Shown here in pieces: positions 26,368 through 36,183 of a stretch of DNA of 64,000 nt. The first letter of the stretch is position 1, and the number at the start of each line of letters is the position of its first letter. The position numbers and the translations under genes were made by a program. Source of the DNA: Kastovskya adunca ATA6-11-RM4 (GTDB lineage Bacteria; Cyanobacteriota; Cyanobacteriia; Cyanobacteriales; Coleofasciculaceae); NCBI GenBank assembly GCA_019359445.1, contig JAHHHJ010000015.1, positions 62,001 through 126,000 on the forward strand, read 5' to 3'. Under the pieces are notes generated by a model. That model searched no databases, had not been told where the DNA came from, and saw only the letters and a list, made by a program, of their open reading frames with translations.

Positions 26368-27339
26368 TTAAGCCTTTAATCTCGGGTCATTGCTAGCCTT
26401 CATTTTGCCAAAGCGTTGCATAAAACCTTGTGCCGTCTTTTGCGGTAAGAAGCGCAGAATTAGCCACTTGATTAAAAGGCGCTGCGTATTTCGCTTCGTT
26501 AATACGGAAGGAGACAAACTAACTGCTTTTTTTAAAAATTTCCATCCTTGATTAATTTTTTCAGCATCTGGCGCGTGAGTAATACACAAACGAGCTAAAT
26601 ATTGATAAGTATTCGCCAGGCTTCTCTTTTTAAGATGCTGAAGTTCTGGAGGTGCTGCCTCAAAGGCTCGGTTAATGACGAGCAAACTGTAATGTTCCAT
26701 GACATCAACTTTAGAGGCCATTGATGTCGCAGACTGGCGATAAAGAATTTGATAGTGAGGAACTAAGACAAAAGACCACTTAGCCGCTAATCTCAGCCAG
26801 TATTCCCAATCCTCAATCGATCTTAAAGAGGCATCAAATTTTCCTACCGATTCAATCGCTTGCCGACGTAGCATGACATTTGAACCTGAGTTAATGAAGT
26901 TGCCCATTAAGAGTTGAGGATAGACATTCCCTTCAAAATAGACAGGCTGGTCTTTACTGAAGGTTTTCCCTTCGCTATCCATAAAGCTTGTCCAACTGTA
27001 AGCGACTCCCGCTTCCGGGTTTTTCTGCAAAGCAGCCAGTTGGAGTTCTATCTTATCTGCTGTCCATACATCGTCAGCATCAATGAAGGTAATAAATTCT
27101 CCAGTTGAGCGTGCAATGCCTCGATTCCGAGCCTCTGGTAAGCCAGCATTTTCATAAGAAAATACTTTAATGCGAGGATCGTTAATACAATTAACGAGCT
27201 TTAAAGTGCCATCTTTTGAGCCATCATTAATGATGATTAATTCAAATTCTGAAAAGGTTTGTTGTTGAATCGAGCGAATAGTTTCTAAAATCGTTTTTTC
27301 AACGTTATAAGCAGGTACGACAACAGAGACAACTGGCAT
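26368..27339 (-). CDS. GT2 family glycosyltransferase
   Basis: A 323-residue GT-A enzyme with VSVVVPAYNVEKTILETIRSI, INDGSKDGT, the metal site DADDVW and an ED motif (SIEDWEYWLRLA). It is more distant from the two downstream GT2 genes than those are from each other. The C-terminal 100 residues are basic and helical. It lies 35 bp after the Wzy-like gene (27375-28670) on the same strand. Confidence 0.88.
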   Translation of the reverse strand: MPVVSVVVPAYNVEKTILETIRSIQQQTFSEFELIIINDGSKDGTLKLVNCINDPRIKVFSYENAGLPEARNRGIARSTGEFITFIDADDVWTADKIELQLAALQKNPEAGVAYSWTSFMDSEGKTFSKDQPVYFEGNVYPQLLMGNFINSGSNVMLRRQAIESVGKFDASLRSIEDWEYWLRLAAKWSFVLVPHYQILYRQSATSMASKVDVMEHYSLLVINRAFEAAPPELQHLKKRSLANTYQYLARLCITHAPDAEKINQGWKFLKKAVSLSPSVLTKRNTQRLLIKWLILRFLPQKTAQGFMQRFGKMKASNDPRLKA

Positions 27340-27374
27340 ACACCCTCATTTCCTCACAAATAATGCTTCGATAG

Positions 27375-28670
27375 TTATGAATAAACCCTAGTCTCTTGAC
27401 AGGCTTCACTGCTCGTCAGCGAGATTTTTTCTTTAAACGCTATGCCCATCATCATTAGACCAGGCCAGTACAGATAGGCAAGTGCTTCGATATTTTCGCC
27501 AATTGAATAGAATATTAAAACTAGGAGCATGGTTAAACCCACTTGAGCGGTCGCGTTTTTCTGGGCTTTGATTAGCAAATCTACAAAGCTTAAAGTCATA
27601 GCCGTAGCCAAGGCAATAAAACCGACGATGCCCTGAGTAAACAACACACCAAACCAGGTGTGGTGAGAACCAATAGGTTTATAGGCAACTAGATATGGTC
27701 CTTTCTCATCTAGGAAACCATGTCCCCAGATAGGAGCCTCAGTCTGCCAACGATAGAAAGCCATGCGATTGAGGATTTCTCTTACTCGTGAAGAACTAGC
27801 ACGCTGACCTTCTAAATTGTCTTTAAAATCCTTTAAGGTTGTTATGAGCTGAGAGCCAAATAATCCAGCAAAGAGGCTACCAACTCCGGCAGTAATTTGC
27901 ATGACAGGTTTAGTAGCATTAATCAACCCAAAAGTAATAATGGGTATACAAACGAGACTGATTAAACCTAAGCGTGAAGCTGATCCCCAAACCATAATGG
28001 CTGAACTAATCATGCCAATCCATCGCCATTTCTTATTCGGGTCTTGCCAAGCGAGAAAGAAATAAATATTTCCTATTAAGCCTAAAGCAGGAGCCCACGG
28101 TGCAAACAAAAAAAGGCGGGTTGCACTCGATCCTGGTTCCGTACCGTACAAGAACACCGTGTAGGCAGCTTTCCCCACCGCTCCCACCTTATAAAGGGGA
28201 GATACATACAAAGCATCAGGAAGACCTATTTGTCCAGCAATGTAGGAAACGGGTATAAAAAATAAGCTTTGCAGGCAAAGTATGCAGACTGCTCTAGAAA
28301 TCAACTGAGGTCGAATTTTCAAGCAACCCGCTAGGGGAAATAACGCCATTAATGCCCAGCTTTTACCAAAAATATTGATGGTTGATTTGATAATGCGCGT
28401 CAGTCCAAGATCGAAATCTAAGTGATTGGCAATGATTGTGACTTCCATCATCAACATGCAAATCACCCAGAGCCACACCCCAAAAGGAATAGTTATTCTT
28501 TCCTCAGGGGGTGTCTCATCAGTTTGTTCCCAGAGTTTTTTGCAGACATAGCCACCAAAAAACCAACCCATTAATGGCGCTACAAAATGCTGTGCTCCAA
28601 GGAGAAAAAGAACATAAGTACCAGTAATGTAGTACCAAACTATCTTTTCTTCCAGATTTTGAGGTTTCAT
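27375..28670 (-). CDS. O-antigen ligase / Wzy-like polymerase
   Basis: A 431-residue integral membrane protein with about 10-12 TM segments and a large periplasmic loop (about 270-335) containing RASSSRVREILNRMAFYRWQTEAPIWGHGF and the following HHTWFGVLFTQGIVGFIALA. That 'W...P.WG.G...G.H..W...L...G..G' layout is characteristic of Wzy_C / O-antigen ligase proteins. It would polymerise flipped repeat units, or ligate them, in the periplasm. It is related in layout to the hormogonium polysaccharide ligase-like proteins of filamentous cyanobacteria, but I cannot assign it to one. Confidence 0.75.
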   Translation of the reverse strand: MKPQNLEEKIVWYYITGTYVLFLLGAQHFVAPLMGWFFGGYVCKKLWEQTDETPPEERITIPFGVWLWVICMLMMEVTIIANHLDFDLGLTRIIKSTINIFGKSWALMALFPLAGCLKIRPQLISRAVCILCLQSLFFIPVSYIAGQIGLPDALYVSPLYKVGAVGKAAYTVFLYGTEPGSSATRLFLFAPWAPALGLIGNIYFFLAWQDPNKKWRWIGMISSAIMVWGSASRLGLISLVCIPIITFGLINATKPVMQITAGVGSLFAGLFGSQLITTLKDFKDNLEGQRASSSRVREILNRMAFYRWQTEAPIWGHGFLDEKGPYLVAYKPIGSHHTWFGVLFTQGIVGFIALATAMTLSFVDLLIKAQKNATAQVGLTMLLVLIFYSIGENIEALAYLYWPGLMMMGIAFKEKISLTSSEACQETRVYS

Positions 28671-28705
28671 TTATGCTTAAATATCTCAGAACGCTAGGCT
28701 CGAAT

Positions 28706-30214
28706 TTAGCTTTTGTGCCGGCTTTCTTCCCAAGGTTTTAAAACAGATGAATTAGTCATTGGTAGTAAGGGCGCGATATCCGGCGCGGGAGTGTTAAGGG
28801 GAGCTGAAGTCAGGTTTGTGCTTGAGCGCTTGCCTAGTAAGCGGGGACGCAGCCAGAGTAAGAGTAGTCCTAGGGTTATCAACAAGGAGCTTCCTCCGGC
28901 ACCTAACATTGCCAAAGATTTTTTTGGGGATGAGGGTTGCTCCGGTTGGTTAGGTGGGGTGAGGACTTGCGGTTGAGGATAACTACTAGATAGGCTGGCT
29001 TGACTGAGATCGAGTTGAGTTAATGTGGTGGAAAAGATCGCTTCAGCAATTTGTAAGTCTCGCTCTAGGACTGAGAGGGTAAGGGCGTTTTGCCCCATCG
29101 TTCTAAGCTGGTTTTCCAGTTGAAAGATCTGTCGGTCGAGTTCTTGAGTACTCGCTTCGAGTCCTTCTCCTTGGACTTTGATGGTAATGAGTTGTTCAAA
29201 TAGCTGTTCTCTTGCCGAGCCACCTTGATTGCCCGTACTGATATTGAGTTGGTCAATCGCTGGTTGACTTAGGGAGCGACCTACAAGCGCCTGGCTGCGA
29301 TTGAGCATAGCGGCTCTGGCTTCGGCTTGTCGATTTCCTTCTCGAACCACTGCTGGGTGATTAGATCCGTACTTCGCATTTAAGATCGTTAAAGTTGAGG
29401 ACGCTTCGCTGTAGTCGAGTAAGTGCTGTTGAAAGATGGAGTCGGCTTTGAGCGTAAAAGCATCTGCGGCTTGTTTGGCTGACAAGTTGAGGTTAGACGA
29501 TAGTTCTCGCAGATTCGCTGATGTTTGTTGCCGCTGCGCTCGAAGTTCGGCACGCTGTCTCTTGAGTTCCTCAATCGTCTGGGAAGTTTGATCGATTTGT
29601 ATTTTCGATGCTAGCCCTGTACGCGCTTTGTGTTCAGCAAGGCGTTGTTGGGCGTAAATGAGTTTTTTCTGCGCTGCTTCTAAGGCTTCTCGAGTCGGTT
29701 TTTCTTGTGCTTCGGCTCCTTCAATTCTGAGCTGATTGAGTCGATTATTAAAAGCTTCATTAAGGGCAAAGGCCTTTTGTTGAGCGATTTCCGGGGTATC
29801 GCCAGCCATTTCAAGGTTTATCAACGTGGTATTGTCAATAATTTTGATGCGAGGCTGACCGAATTCGCTGGGTGTGAGATTGAGTTTATCTGCGGCTGCT
29901 TTTATAACCGCGTCACTTTCGGCAATAATTTCATATTCTGCTCGTGGATCTAGGGAGCGATCGCTATAAGGGGACTTCACTTCTGAAGAAGCATTGCCGA
30001 CCTCTGGGATTGAGATTCGAGTGGATGAGCCAGCAGCGGGAAGGGTGAGAGTCCACTTACTCGTGTAGGTGGGGTCTGTTTCTTTCAAGTACGCAAATGT
30101 TAAGCCCCAAATTGCTGTATTCGCAGCTACAGCTAAAAATAAATAATGCAACCAACGCCACCGACCCAGAGAGGCTGGGGCAGAAGAACCCGGAATAGTG
30201 GAAGACTTAGTCAT
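28706..30214 (-). CDS. Polysaccharide co-polymerase (Wzc/GumC-like, no kinase domain)
   Basis: A 502-residue inner membrane protein. There is a TM helix at about 22-42 and a periplasmic Wzz-like domain with YTSKWTLTLP. A long coiled coil (about 180-400) carries EAAQKKLIYAQQRLAEHKARTG and LNAKYGSNHPAVV, the motif before GNVR-like domains. A second TM lies at about 432-455, followed by a Pro/Ser/Thr-rich cytoplasmic tail. No Walker motifs or Tyr cluster follow, so the BY-kinase is absent from this polypeptide. It sets chain length and links to Wza. It is 2 bp downstream of the wza stop (30217/30214), hence coupled. Confidence 0.85.
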   Translation of the reverse strand: MTKSSTIPGSSAPASLGRWRWLHYLFLAVAANTAIWGLTFAYLKETDPTYTSKWTLTLPAAGSSTRISIPEVGNASSEVKSPYSDRSLDPRAEYEIIAESDAVIKAAADKLNLTPSEFGQPRIKIIDNTTLINLEMAGDTPEIAQQKAFALNEAFNNRLNQLRIEGAEAQEKPTREALEAAQKKLIYAQQRLAEHKARTGLASKIQIDQTSQTIEELKRQRAELRAQRQQTSANLRELSSNLNLSAKQAADAFTLKADSIFQQHLLDYSEASSTLTILNAKYGSNHPAVVREGNRQAEARAAMLNRSQALVGRSLSQPAIDQLNISTGNQGGSAREQLFEQLITIKVQGEGLEASTQELDRQIFQLENQLRTMGQNALTLSVLERDLQIAEAIFSTTLTQLDLSQASLSSSYPQPQVLTPPNQPEQPSSPKKSLAMLGAGGSSLLITLGLLLLWLRPRLLGKRSSTNLTSAPLNTPAPDIAPLLPMTNSSVLKPWEESRHKS

Positions 30215-30216
30215 TG

Positions 30217-31296
30217 TTACTCGTTGTCACCAAAGATGAGATCTCTAATTACATTAAGTGGATTAAGAATGTCACCGATGACGCGGAACACACTAGAAAC
30301 ATTGGTGACAGTTGAATCGTAACAAACCACACCGTCTCCCGGCATCAGGTAAGGATTCGCAACTTCATCACTGGGGTTTCTGACTAGATCTTCGACCGAG
30401 CGATTCAACGTCTCAACTTGCCCCGTTAAACGATCAGTTTGTACTAAAACAACACGCCGCTTGGCATTAGTCGGTTGACTTCCACCCACGCACTTTGCAG
30501 CAATGACAGCATTAGAAAAACGTGAGCCATAAGCAAGTTCTTGGGCTTGTGCATTCCCGCCGCCTGGATTGGGGCTTGACAAGTTGGAGAAGAACACAGG
30601 AATGGTGAGCGGAGTCACCTGAGAAGGACGAACCAGTTCATTGTTTTGAGCAACTTCGAATTGAGGAACTACCACCAAATCCCCAGCAACGAGGGGAACA
30701 TCTTCTACAGGACCTCCTGTGAAGACGCCTGACAAATCAAAGACCCGTTCTTGCTCGCCCCGTACTAAACGAACATTTTGAATGTCCGCATTCGGTTTCA
30801 CGCCTCCGGCGGTGCGAATCGCCGCCGTCAAGTAACGCTCTGGGGGATAATCTCCAGACACAGGAGGAAGCCCCGGCTGATTTTGATTTTGCGCTCTCAG
30901 TGCTGGATCGTTAATTAAGACCCGACCGGGCTGGAATACGGCTCCAGACACTGTCACTTGTACAGGAGCCCACTGTGAAATAGTGACTCCTAATTGCAGA
31001 AACTGGGGTCGGAAGAATCCTCCTGCAATTAAGGCTTGCCTCAGCCGCTGTTGAACTTGAGCAATCTCTAACCCTTGAACAGGCAACGGTGGGAGGTAGG
31101 GAATTGCTAAATTCCCGTCCAAATTCACCTCATAGGTACCACTAAAGCGATCTTCAGTTTCTAAGAATCCTTCATCAGGGATAGAAACCCGGAGGCGATC
31201 GCCTGGAGATAGGGGTAGTGCCTGTACTCGGCTCGGAACGACTACCACAGCAGTGATCGCAATAGTGGCGAAGGCGAGGTACTTTGTAAAAAACAT
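30217..31296 (-). CDS. Wza-type polysaccharide export protein
   Basis: A 359-residue secreted protein with a signal peptide (FFTKYLAFATIAITAVVVVPSRVQA, cut near residue 26). The Poly_export domain begins LPLSPGDRLRVSIPDEG. One or two SLBB-like domains follow (VTVSGAVFQPGRVLI..., LTAAIRTAGGVKPNADIQNVRLVRG). The C-terminus has PYLMPGDGVVCYDS and a short amphipathic region. It would form the outer-membrane export channel. No lipobox Cys is evident, which differs from E. coli Wza but is common in cyanobacteria. It is first in the operon that runs to 22829; the 270-bp spacer upstream (31297-31568) presumably contains the promoter. Confidence 0.88.
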   Translation of the reverse strand: MFFTKYLAFATIAITAVVVVPSRVQALPLSPGDRLRVSIPDEGFLETEDRFSGTYEVNLDGNLAIPYLPPLPVQGLEIAQVQQRLRQALIAGGFFRPQFLQLGVTISQWAPVQVTVSGAVFQPGRVLINDPALRAQNQNQPGLPPVSGDYPPERYLTAAIRTAGGVKPNADIQNVRLVRGEQERVFDLSGVFTGGPVEDVPLVAGDLVVVPQFEVAQNNELVRPSQVTPLTIPVFFSNLSSPNPGGGNAQAQELAYGSRFSNAVIAAKCVGGSQPTNAKRRVVLVQTDRLTGQVETLNRSVEDLVRNPSDEVANPYLMPGDGVVCYDSTVTNVSSVFRVIGDILNPLNVIRDLIFGDNE

Positions 31297-31568
31297 ATCG
31301 GTATCTTCCCCCGGAGGCTACATCAATCAACAACGGTTTATTCAGTAACTTGTTGTTGAACGTCTTACACAACCACTTTCAAAACAGACCTAATTTACCT
31401 ATCCATGAGGAAGGCTGCTGCTTTAAAAGAGATAGTTGCTGGTAAAATGCTGTACTCAAGCTGCTAGTATATCCCAAATTTTTGTTACAGAGACAAAGGA
31501 GCAAGCAGACCCATTCGTTCTTAGGAGATAATGGTTGCTTGCAATTTTGCCTACACTAGTTCAGTATT

Positions 31569-33227
31569 TCAACACAGTACAGTTGGGCGCTCCAAAAGAG
31601 GCTTGCCCTCGCAATAGTCAGGAATTTCTGCACCCATTAAACTCAAAATCGTTGGTGCTAAGTCTAGAGAGTGACCAGCACTGAGGCTAGCTCCCGGAGC
31701 TATATCAGGTCCTTGCATCATCAGGAAGCCATCAGAGCGGTGGCTACCTGTGCGGTTGAAGGGAACAGGCCCAATCCGTCCGATGTCGGAACTTTCAACC
31801 ACATCCGTTGCATACTTCTCTTGCCAGATAAGAACGATATCGGCATCAGGTAACTTCGGGTCGCTCTCAGTTGCTGATTGACGCGTCCGGATCGCTTCCT
31901 TCACCATTGGTTCTCCTGTCCGAGCATCTTTAAGCTGGTAAAGCTTTTCTATCAGCTCATCACAGACAGCATCATAATCATCAGGAGCAACAATGCCATT
32001 TGGCTCCCGTCCTTGAAGATTGATGCGGATGTAACCTTCTGAGTAGCTAGGCAAGGCGAAGGCTTTCATCTGTGGCCAGAACGGCTTGTACCACACCGCA
32101 CTTTGGAAGAAGAAAGGATCGGATTTTTCGAGCAAGTCAAAAGGAGAAATCAAATCAGGTTGTTCGGAAGACTTTGAGAAAGGAAGAAGGTTGAACAGTT
32201 TGGTCGGAAGATGGCGTCTCAAAAATCCTTTAAGTGGGTTTTTCTCGTACTTTAAACTCCACATTGTTCCCATCCATCCTTTTTTAGCACGACCATTGAT
32301 TAATGGTTCTCCAGGAGGTTTACCCATCTTGCCACGGGCAATGCCGTATTTTTCCGGGAAATTCCAGCGATACAGAAATTCTGGGAGGAAGAACATACTG
32401 GGGAGATCCATCACATTCGCCCCCATGCCATGAGCCGCAAAAACGACAACATTCGCATTTTCGGGGGCTGAGTCAATGATGTCACCAACAGCCGTATCGA
32501 TTTTTTCAAAGACTTCCAACAGGGGGTCACCAGAGCAGTGCTTGCCGAGATAGGGATATAAAGGATGGTCCGTTTGGCTCAGGTGCCACATATAATGTCC
32601 CGCTGAATGGGTTTCCCCAAAGATTGTCAGGAACAAGTCCCAAGGCTCTTGTTGCAACAAGTCTTTGCAGATCGTTGCCCGTCGGGCGATACCGACTTCG
32701 AGCGCCTTTTGCAGTTCTTGCAATGCCTCCACATCCATGATGCTGGCATGGTCTTTGCGAAGGGTGGGATGCTCACCATGCTTATCAACTATTTCCTGAT
32801 ACAGAGAGGCTGGTAGGGAATGACTGGGGGTTTGGGGCGAGTGAGCCCCCCAAGCAAGGACTTGCAGCCCGTTTACCTGCTTGGCTAGCGGTGCTTGGGG
32901 TATGTCAAAAGCGGCAACTCGATATTGGTCTTTTAGAGCGTAAAAAGGTTCATGTTCCTTAAAATCATGAGACTGAATATCCTCTACCTCATAGGTGCCT
33001 TGCTTGATTTTTAGCGGTGCCCAATACCCAGTTTGCTTAGGGGAACAGCCTGTAAGAAATGTTGTCCAGGGAGTCTCGGCTCTGTAGTACTCAAACGTTT
33101 TCAGACGAGTGTAAGCCCCTTTGTCGCGTAAGCGACGCAGGTTTTTCAAATGTCCTTGAGACATCCAGGTTTCAATAAGGGAAGGATCGGCTGCGTCCAG
33201 TCCAATGGCAATGACGGGATTCTTCAT
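31569..33227 (-). CDS. Alkaline phosphatase superfamily phosphodiesterase
   Basis: A 552-residue enzyme of the type I phosphodiesterase / nucleotide pyrophosphatase group. Metal-site landmarks: IAIGLDAADPSLI at the start (first Asp), ETPWTTFLTG (nucleophile Thr region), GETHSAGHYMW, VVFAAHGMG, and GSHRSDGFLMM...AGHSLDLAPTIL near the end. No signal peptide or TM helix is seen, so it acts in the cytoplasm unless exported unusually. The start is ATG 33227 with AAGGA five bases upstream; an earlier TTG is possible. It lies 272 bp upstream of wza on the same strand and may be part of the polysaccharide locus, perhaps cleaving nucleotide sugars or modifying head groups. Substrate unknown. Confidence 0.8.
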   Translation of the reverse strand: MKNPVIAIGLDAADPSLIETWMSQGHLKNLRRLRDKGAYTRLKTFEYYRAETPWTTFLTGCSPKQTGYWAPLKIKQGTYEVEDIQSHDFKEHEPFYALKDQYRVAAFDIPQAPLAKQVNGLQVLAWGAHSPQTPSHSLPASLYQEIVDKHGEHPTLRKDHASIMDVEALQELQKALEVGIARRATICKDLLQQEPWDLFLTIFGETHSAGHYMWHLSQTDHPLYPYLGKHCSGDPLLEVFEKIDTAVGDIIDSAPENANVVVFAAHGMGANVMDLPSMFFLPEFLYRWNFPEKYGIARGKMGKPPGEPLINGRAKKGWMGTMWSLKYEKNPLKGFLRRHLPTKLFNLLPFSKSSEQPDLISPFDLLEKSDPFFFQSAVWYKPFWPQMKAFALPSYSEGYIRINLQGREPNGIVAPDDYDAVCDELIEKLYQLKDARTGEPMVKEAIRTRQSATESDPKLPDADIVLIWQEKYATDVVESSDIGRIGPVPFNRTGSHRSDGFLMMQGPDIAPGASLSAGHSLDLAPTILSLMGAEIPDYCEGKPLLERPTVLC

Positions 33228-33480
33228 AATTTCCTTTGGCAAGAAATGCTAAAGAGAGGTGTCAGTAAAAAGCTATAAATATATCTTTTAAGTAGGCATA
33301 AATAACTGTCTTGGATCGCTAATAAGCTAACAATAATAAAGGAGCAATAAGGGCAATTACTATGCTTTTAATACACTAACGTTTTTTCTTAGGGGTAAGG
33401 GTGAAAATTTACTGAAGATATAGGTGATTCTCATAAAGTTTAGATGAAGCTTTTAATTACAGGGATGTTGCGATAAAAAT

Positions 33481-33591
33481 TTATCGAATGTAAAGATAGT
33501 TTTCAAAAAGTTTAGTAAAGCTTGCTAGAGACAAAAATCCCGCTCGACATTTGGCACTATTAAGGGTAGCAAGAGAGATGCGGTTTCCCAT
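33481..33591 (-). CDS. Possible 36-residue small protein
   Basis: In the 500-bp spacer 33228-33730, a minus-strand ATG at 33591 is preceded by GGAGGAG, a near-perfect Shine-Dalgarno sequence. It opens a 36-codon frame (MGNRISLATLNSAKC..., ending NYLYIR). No homologue is known to me. The spacing between GGAGGAG and ATG is short and the peptide has no evident structure, so this may be chance. The remainder of the spacer is AT-rich with no other candidate. Confidence 0.2.
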   Translation of the reverse strand: MGNRISLATLNSAKCRAGFLSLASFTKLFENYLYIR

Positions 33592-33730
33592 GTCTCCTCC
33601 GTCCGTTTTGTGGAAATTGATTAGGGCTGTATAGTGGCTTGAAAGTGGCTGATGAAGGGAACTTTCCTTGCTCGTCTTCAACAATGAACCTAATTGAGTT
33701 AAGCCCAATAACCCTCAAATCCTCAAGCTG

Positions 33731-34660
33731 ATGAAGCAAATTTGGTCGCGCCTGAAGCCTTACTTACGCTGGGTAATTCTCGGCGGGACGCTATTTTTTC
33801 TCCTTAAGACACTTAAGGATCACTGGCAGGAAGCCGCAGCAATCCGAATTGAGCCGACAGGATGGGCAATTTTGGCGATTGCCTTGAGCGTAACCTTAAC
33901 AGCGCATATTTGGTCTGGATGGGTGTGGGGGTGGATTTTACAATCTCTTTCAGCACCCGTCAAAGGTTCCTGGAGCGTTGCCATTTACCTGAAAACTAAT
34001 ATTGCTAAGTATCTACCCGGAAATGTCTGGCACTTCTACGGTCGGGTCAGAGCGACTCAAGCGATTGGTGTTTCCTTCGGAGTTGCCACTCTCAGCGTGC
34101 TGCTAGAGCCATTACTGATGGCAGCCGCTGCTTTACTGATTGCTTTAATCAGCCTGGAGCGAAACAACTGGAAATTACAAGTTCTCAGCCTCGCCGTTGT
34201 GCTGCTTGCCATTCATCCCCGATTTCTGAACTTTGGCATTAAGCTGTTAAGCAAATTCAAAGGTAAAGCAACTAAATCTAAATCTCAAGCCGCCGCTGAA
34301 CCCTTACAAATTCAACGCTATCCTTTTCTCCCGCTGTTAGGAGAACTGGGCTTCGTTGGGCTGAGAGGTACAGGATTTGCGTTAACTCTATTAGCCCTCG
34401 GCTCTGTCATTCCGGCGCAACTCCCTTTGCTGTTGAGCGCCTTCAGCCTAGCTTGGCTGCTTGGTCTAGTGGTACCAGGAGCGCCAGGAGGAATTGGGGT
34501 GTTTGAAGTAACAATTATCGCCCTACTCAAGGGTAACTTCTCAGCTGGTCTGCTCCTGAGCGCGGTTGTTCTGTACCGCTTGATTAGCATTCTGGCAGAA
34601 GCAGCAGGTGCAGGACTAGCGGTTCTGTATGAATACCGCTTTTTCAAGCTGCGAAGCTAA
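33731..34660 (+). CDS. UPF0104 / LPG-synthase-TM-like flippase protein
   Basis: A 309-residue membrane protein with about 8 TM helices. It has the UPF0104/AglD-like landmarks KTNIAKYLPGNVWHFYGR and LGLVVPGAPGGIGVFEVTIIALL, the latter shared with the membrane domain of MprF. Such proteins are thought to flip or handle polyprenyl-linked sugars or lipids. The downstream gene is a DPM1/GtrB-like polyprenyl-phosphate glycosyltransferase on the same strand (270 bp away), which fits a lipid-linked monosaccharide pathway. That link is inference. Confidence 0.78.
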   Translation: MKQIWSRLKPYLRWVILGGTLFFLLKTLKDHWQEAAAIRIEPTGWAILAIALSVTLTAHIWSGWVWGWILQSLSAPVKGSWSVAIYLKTNIAKYLPGNVWHFYGRVRATQAIGVSFGVATLSVLLEPLLMAAAALLIALISLERNNWKLQVLSLAVVLLAIHPRFLNFGIKLLSKFKGKATKSKSQAAAEPLQIQRYPFLPLLGELGFVGLRGTGFALTLLALGSVIPAQLPLLLSAFSLAWLLGLVVPGAPGGIGVFEVTIIALLKGNFSAGLLLSAVVLYRLISILAEAAGAGLAVLYEYRFFKLRS

Positions 34661-34929
34661 GAAAGTAAAGTTCGCTGTCCTAAACGGCATCAATTACTTA
34701 AAGCTTTACAGAATCTTAAAATAACTTCTTTCGGTTTACCTATTTTTTACAGTAATCACCTTATGCTGTTCCGTAGCCGCCCTTGTTCGCTTGAGAAGGA
34801 AAACCTGTTTTAGAGAACTTTGACCAGGTGCGAGTGACTAAAGATAGCTTCTTTAAGGGCAGGACTCAAATTTTCTGGAATTGCAGCTACTGTTTTTATT
34901 AGGAACAATCCGCGTGCATACTTACATCA

Positions 34930-35940
34930 ATGGCTCAAATAGTTAGGACATCCACCCTCTCAGATGTAACTCCACCTGAATTGTCAGTTGTGGTGCCGCT
35001 CTATAACGAGGTAGAGAGCCTGATCCAGTTGCTTGAGGCAATTACGACTAGTGTCAGCAATATGGGATTGAGCTACGAAATCATCTGCGTGGATGATGGC
35101 TCTAAAGATGGTTCGTCAGAGTTGTTAAAGCAACAAGCGCTGCTTCGTCCGCATCTACGCGCCGTCCTACTCCGTCGCAACTACGGTCAAACACCAGCAA
35201 TGGCAGCAGGATTCAAGTACGCCACAGCTCCCTTTATCGTTACGTTAGATGGCGACTTGCAGAATGACCCGGCAGATATCCCCATGCTGCTCGCCAAGCT
35301 AGAAGAAGGCTACGACTTGGTGAGTGGCTGGCGCAAAAACCGACAGGATGCGGCACTGACGCGGTTGCTGCCTTCCAAAATTGCCAATTGGTTGATTGGG
35401 CGGATCACGGGTGTGAAACTACATGATTATGGTTGTTCCCTGAAAGCTTACCGTGCAGAACTGATCGCCGACATGAATCTCTACGGTGAGTTGCATCGGT
35501 TTTTGCCAGCCCTAGCGTTTATTGAAGGCGCAAGAATTACTGAGGTACCTGTACGCCACCATGCCCGTCGTCATGGTAGCAGTAAGTATGGTCTGGGACG
35601 TACCTTTCGGGTTGTGCTGGATTTGTTCACGGTCTTCTTTATGAAGAAGTTCCTGACGCGACCGATGCATGTATTTGGTTTGTTGGGAATTTCTTCTACA
35701 GTATTAGGAACTGTTTTAGGGCTTTACTTAACTTTTCTCAAGTTGGGGTTGGGTCAAAGCATTGGCGATCGCCCTTTACTGATCTTGGTAGTAATCTTGC
35801 TCTTGGCAGGCGTGCAGCTCTTTAGCTTTGGTCTATTAGGAGAACTCCTGATGCGGACTTATCATGAATCTCAAGGCAGACCTATCTATAGAGTCAGAGA
35901 AGTGGTTGAAAGAGAAGCTAACAATGGCAATGGTAATTGA
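34930..35940 (+). CDS. DPM1/GtrB-like polyprenyl-phosphate glycosyltransferase
   Basis: A 336-residue GT2 enzyme. The catalytic domain has LSVVVPLYNEVESLIQLLEAI, CVDDGSKDGS, LDGDLQNDPADI (DxD) and GCSLKAYR. The RHHARRHGSSKYGLGRT basic block then precedes two C-terminal TM helices (about 240-265 and 282-305). It transfers a hexose from a nucleotide donor to undecaprenyl phosphate on the cytoplasmic face, as in GtrB/ArnC. Together with the UPF0104 protein upstream it could make and flip a sugar carrier used to decorate polymers or lipids. Confidence 0.88.
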   Translation: MAQIVRTSTLSDVTPPELSVVVPLYNEVESLIQLLEAITTSVSNMGLSYEIICVDDGSKDGSSELLKQQALLRPHLRAVLLRRNYGQTPAMAAGFKYATAPFIVTLDGDLQNDPADIPMLLAKLEEGYDLVSGWRKNRQDAALTRLLPSKIANWLIGRITGVKLHDYGCSLKAYRAELIADMNLYGELHRFLPALAFIEGARITEVPVRHHARRHGSSKYGLGRTFRVVLDLFTVFFMKKFLTRPMHVFGLLGISSTVLGTVLGLYLTFLKLGLGQSIGDRPLLILVVILLLAGVQLFSFGLLGELLMRTYHESQGRPIYRVREVVEREANNGNGN

Positions 35941-36183
35941 GAAGAATGACTCTCTCAAAAATCCAGCTTTCAAAATTAGCAGTATTGGTGAGGAAAGAGT
36001 AACAAGGGTCAGTAGTGATTTTAAGGAATTTTCTTTTTATCGCTTTTCACTTGTTACTCTTTTCTTTTTATTGTTTATCCCTTTTTGTTGACAGGCGTAG
36101 ATTTTTTTAGACTAGTGCAGCTTTGCATAAATTCAACTATCGTACTTGCGCGGCATCCTCTAGCGCACTCCTCCTACAACGAA

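Noticed and set aside
35864-36091. 75-codon plus-strand frame overlapping the end of the DPM1-like gene
   Set aside because: It begins inside the real gene in another frame and continues into AT-rich spacer; no ribosome site or family match.
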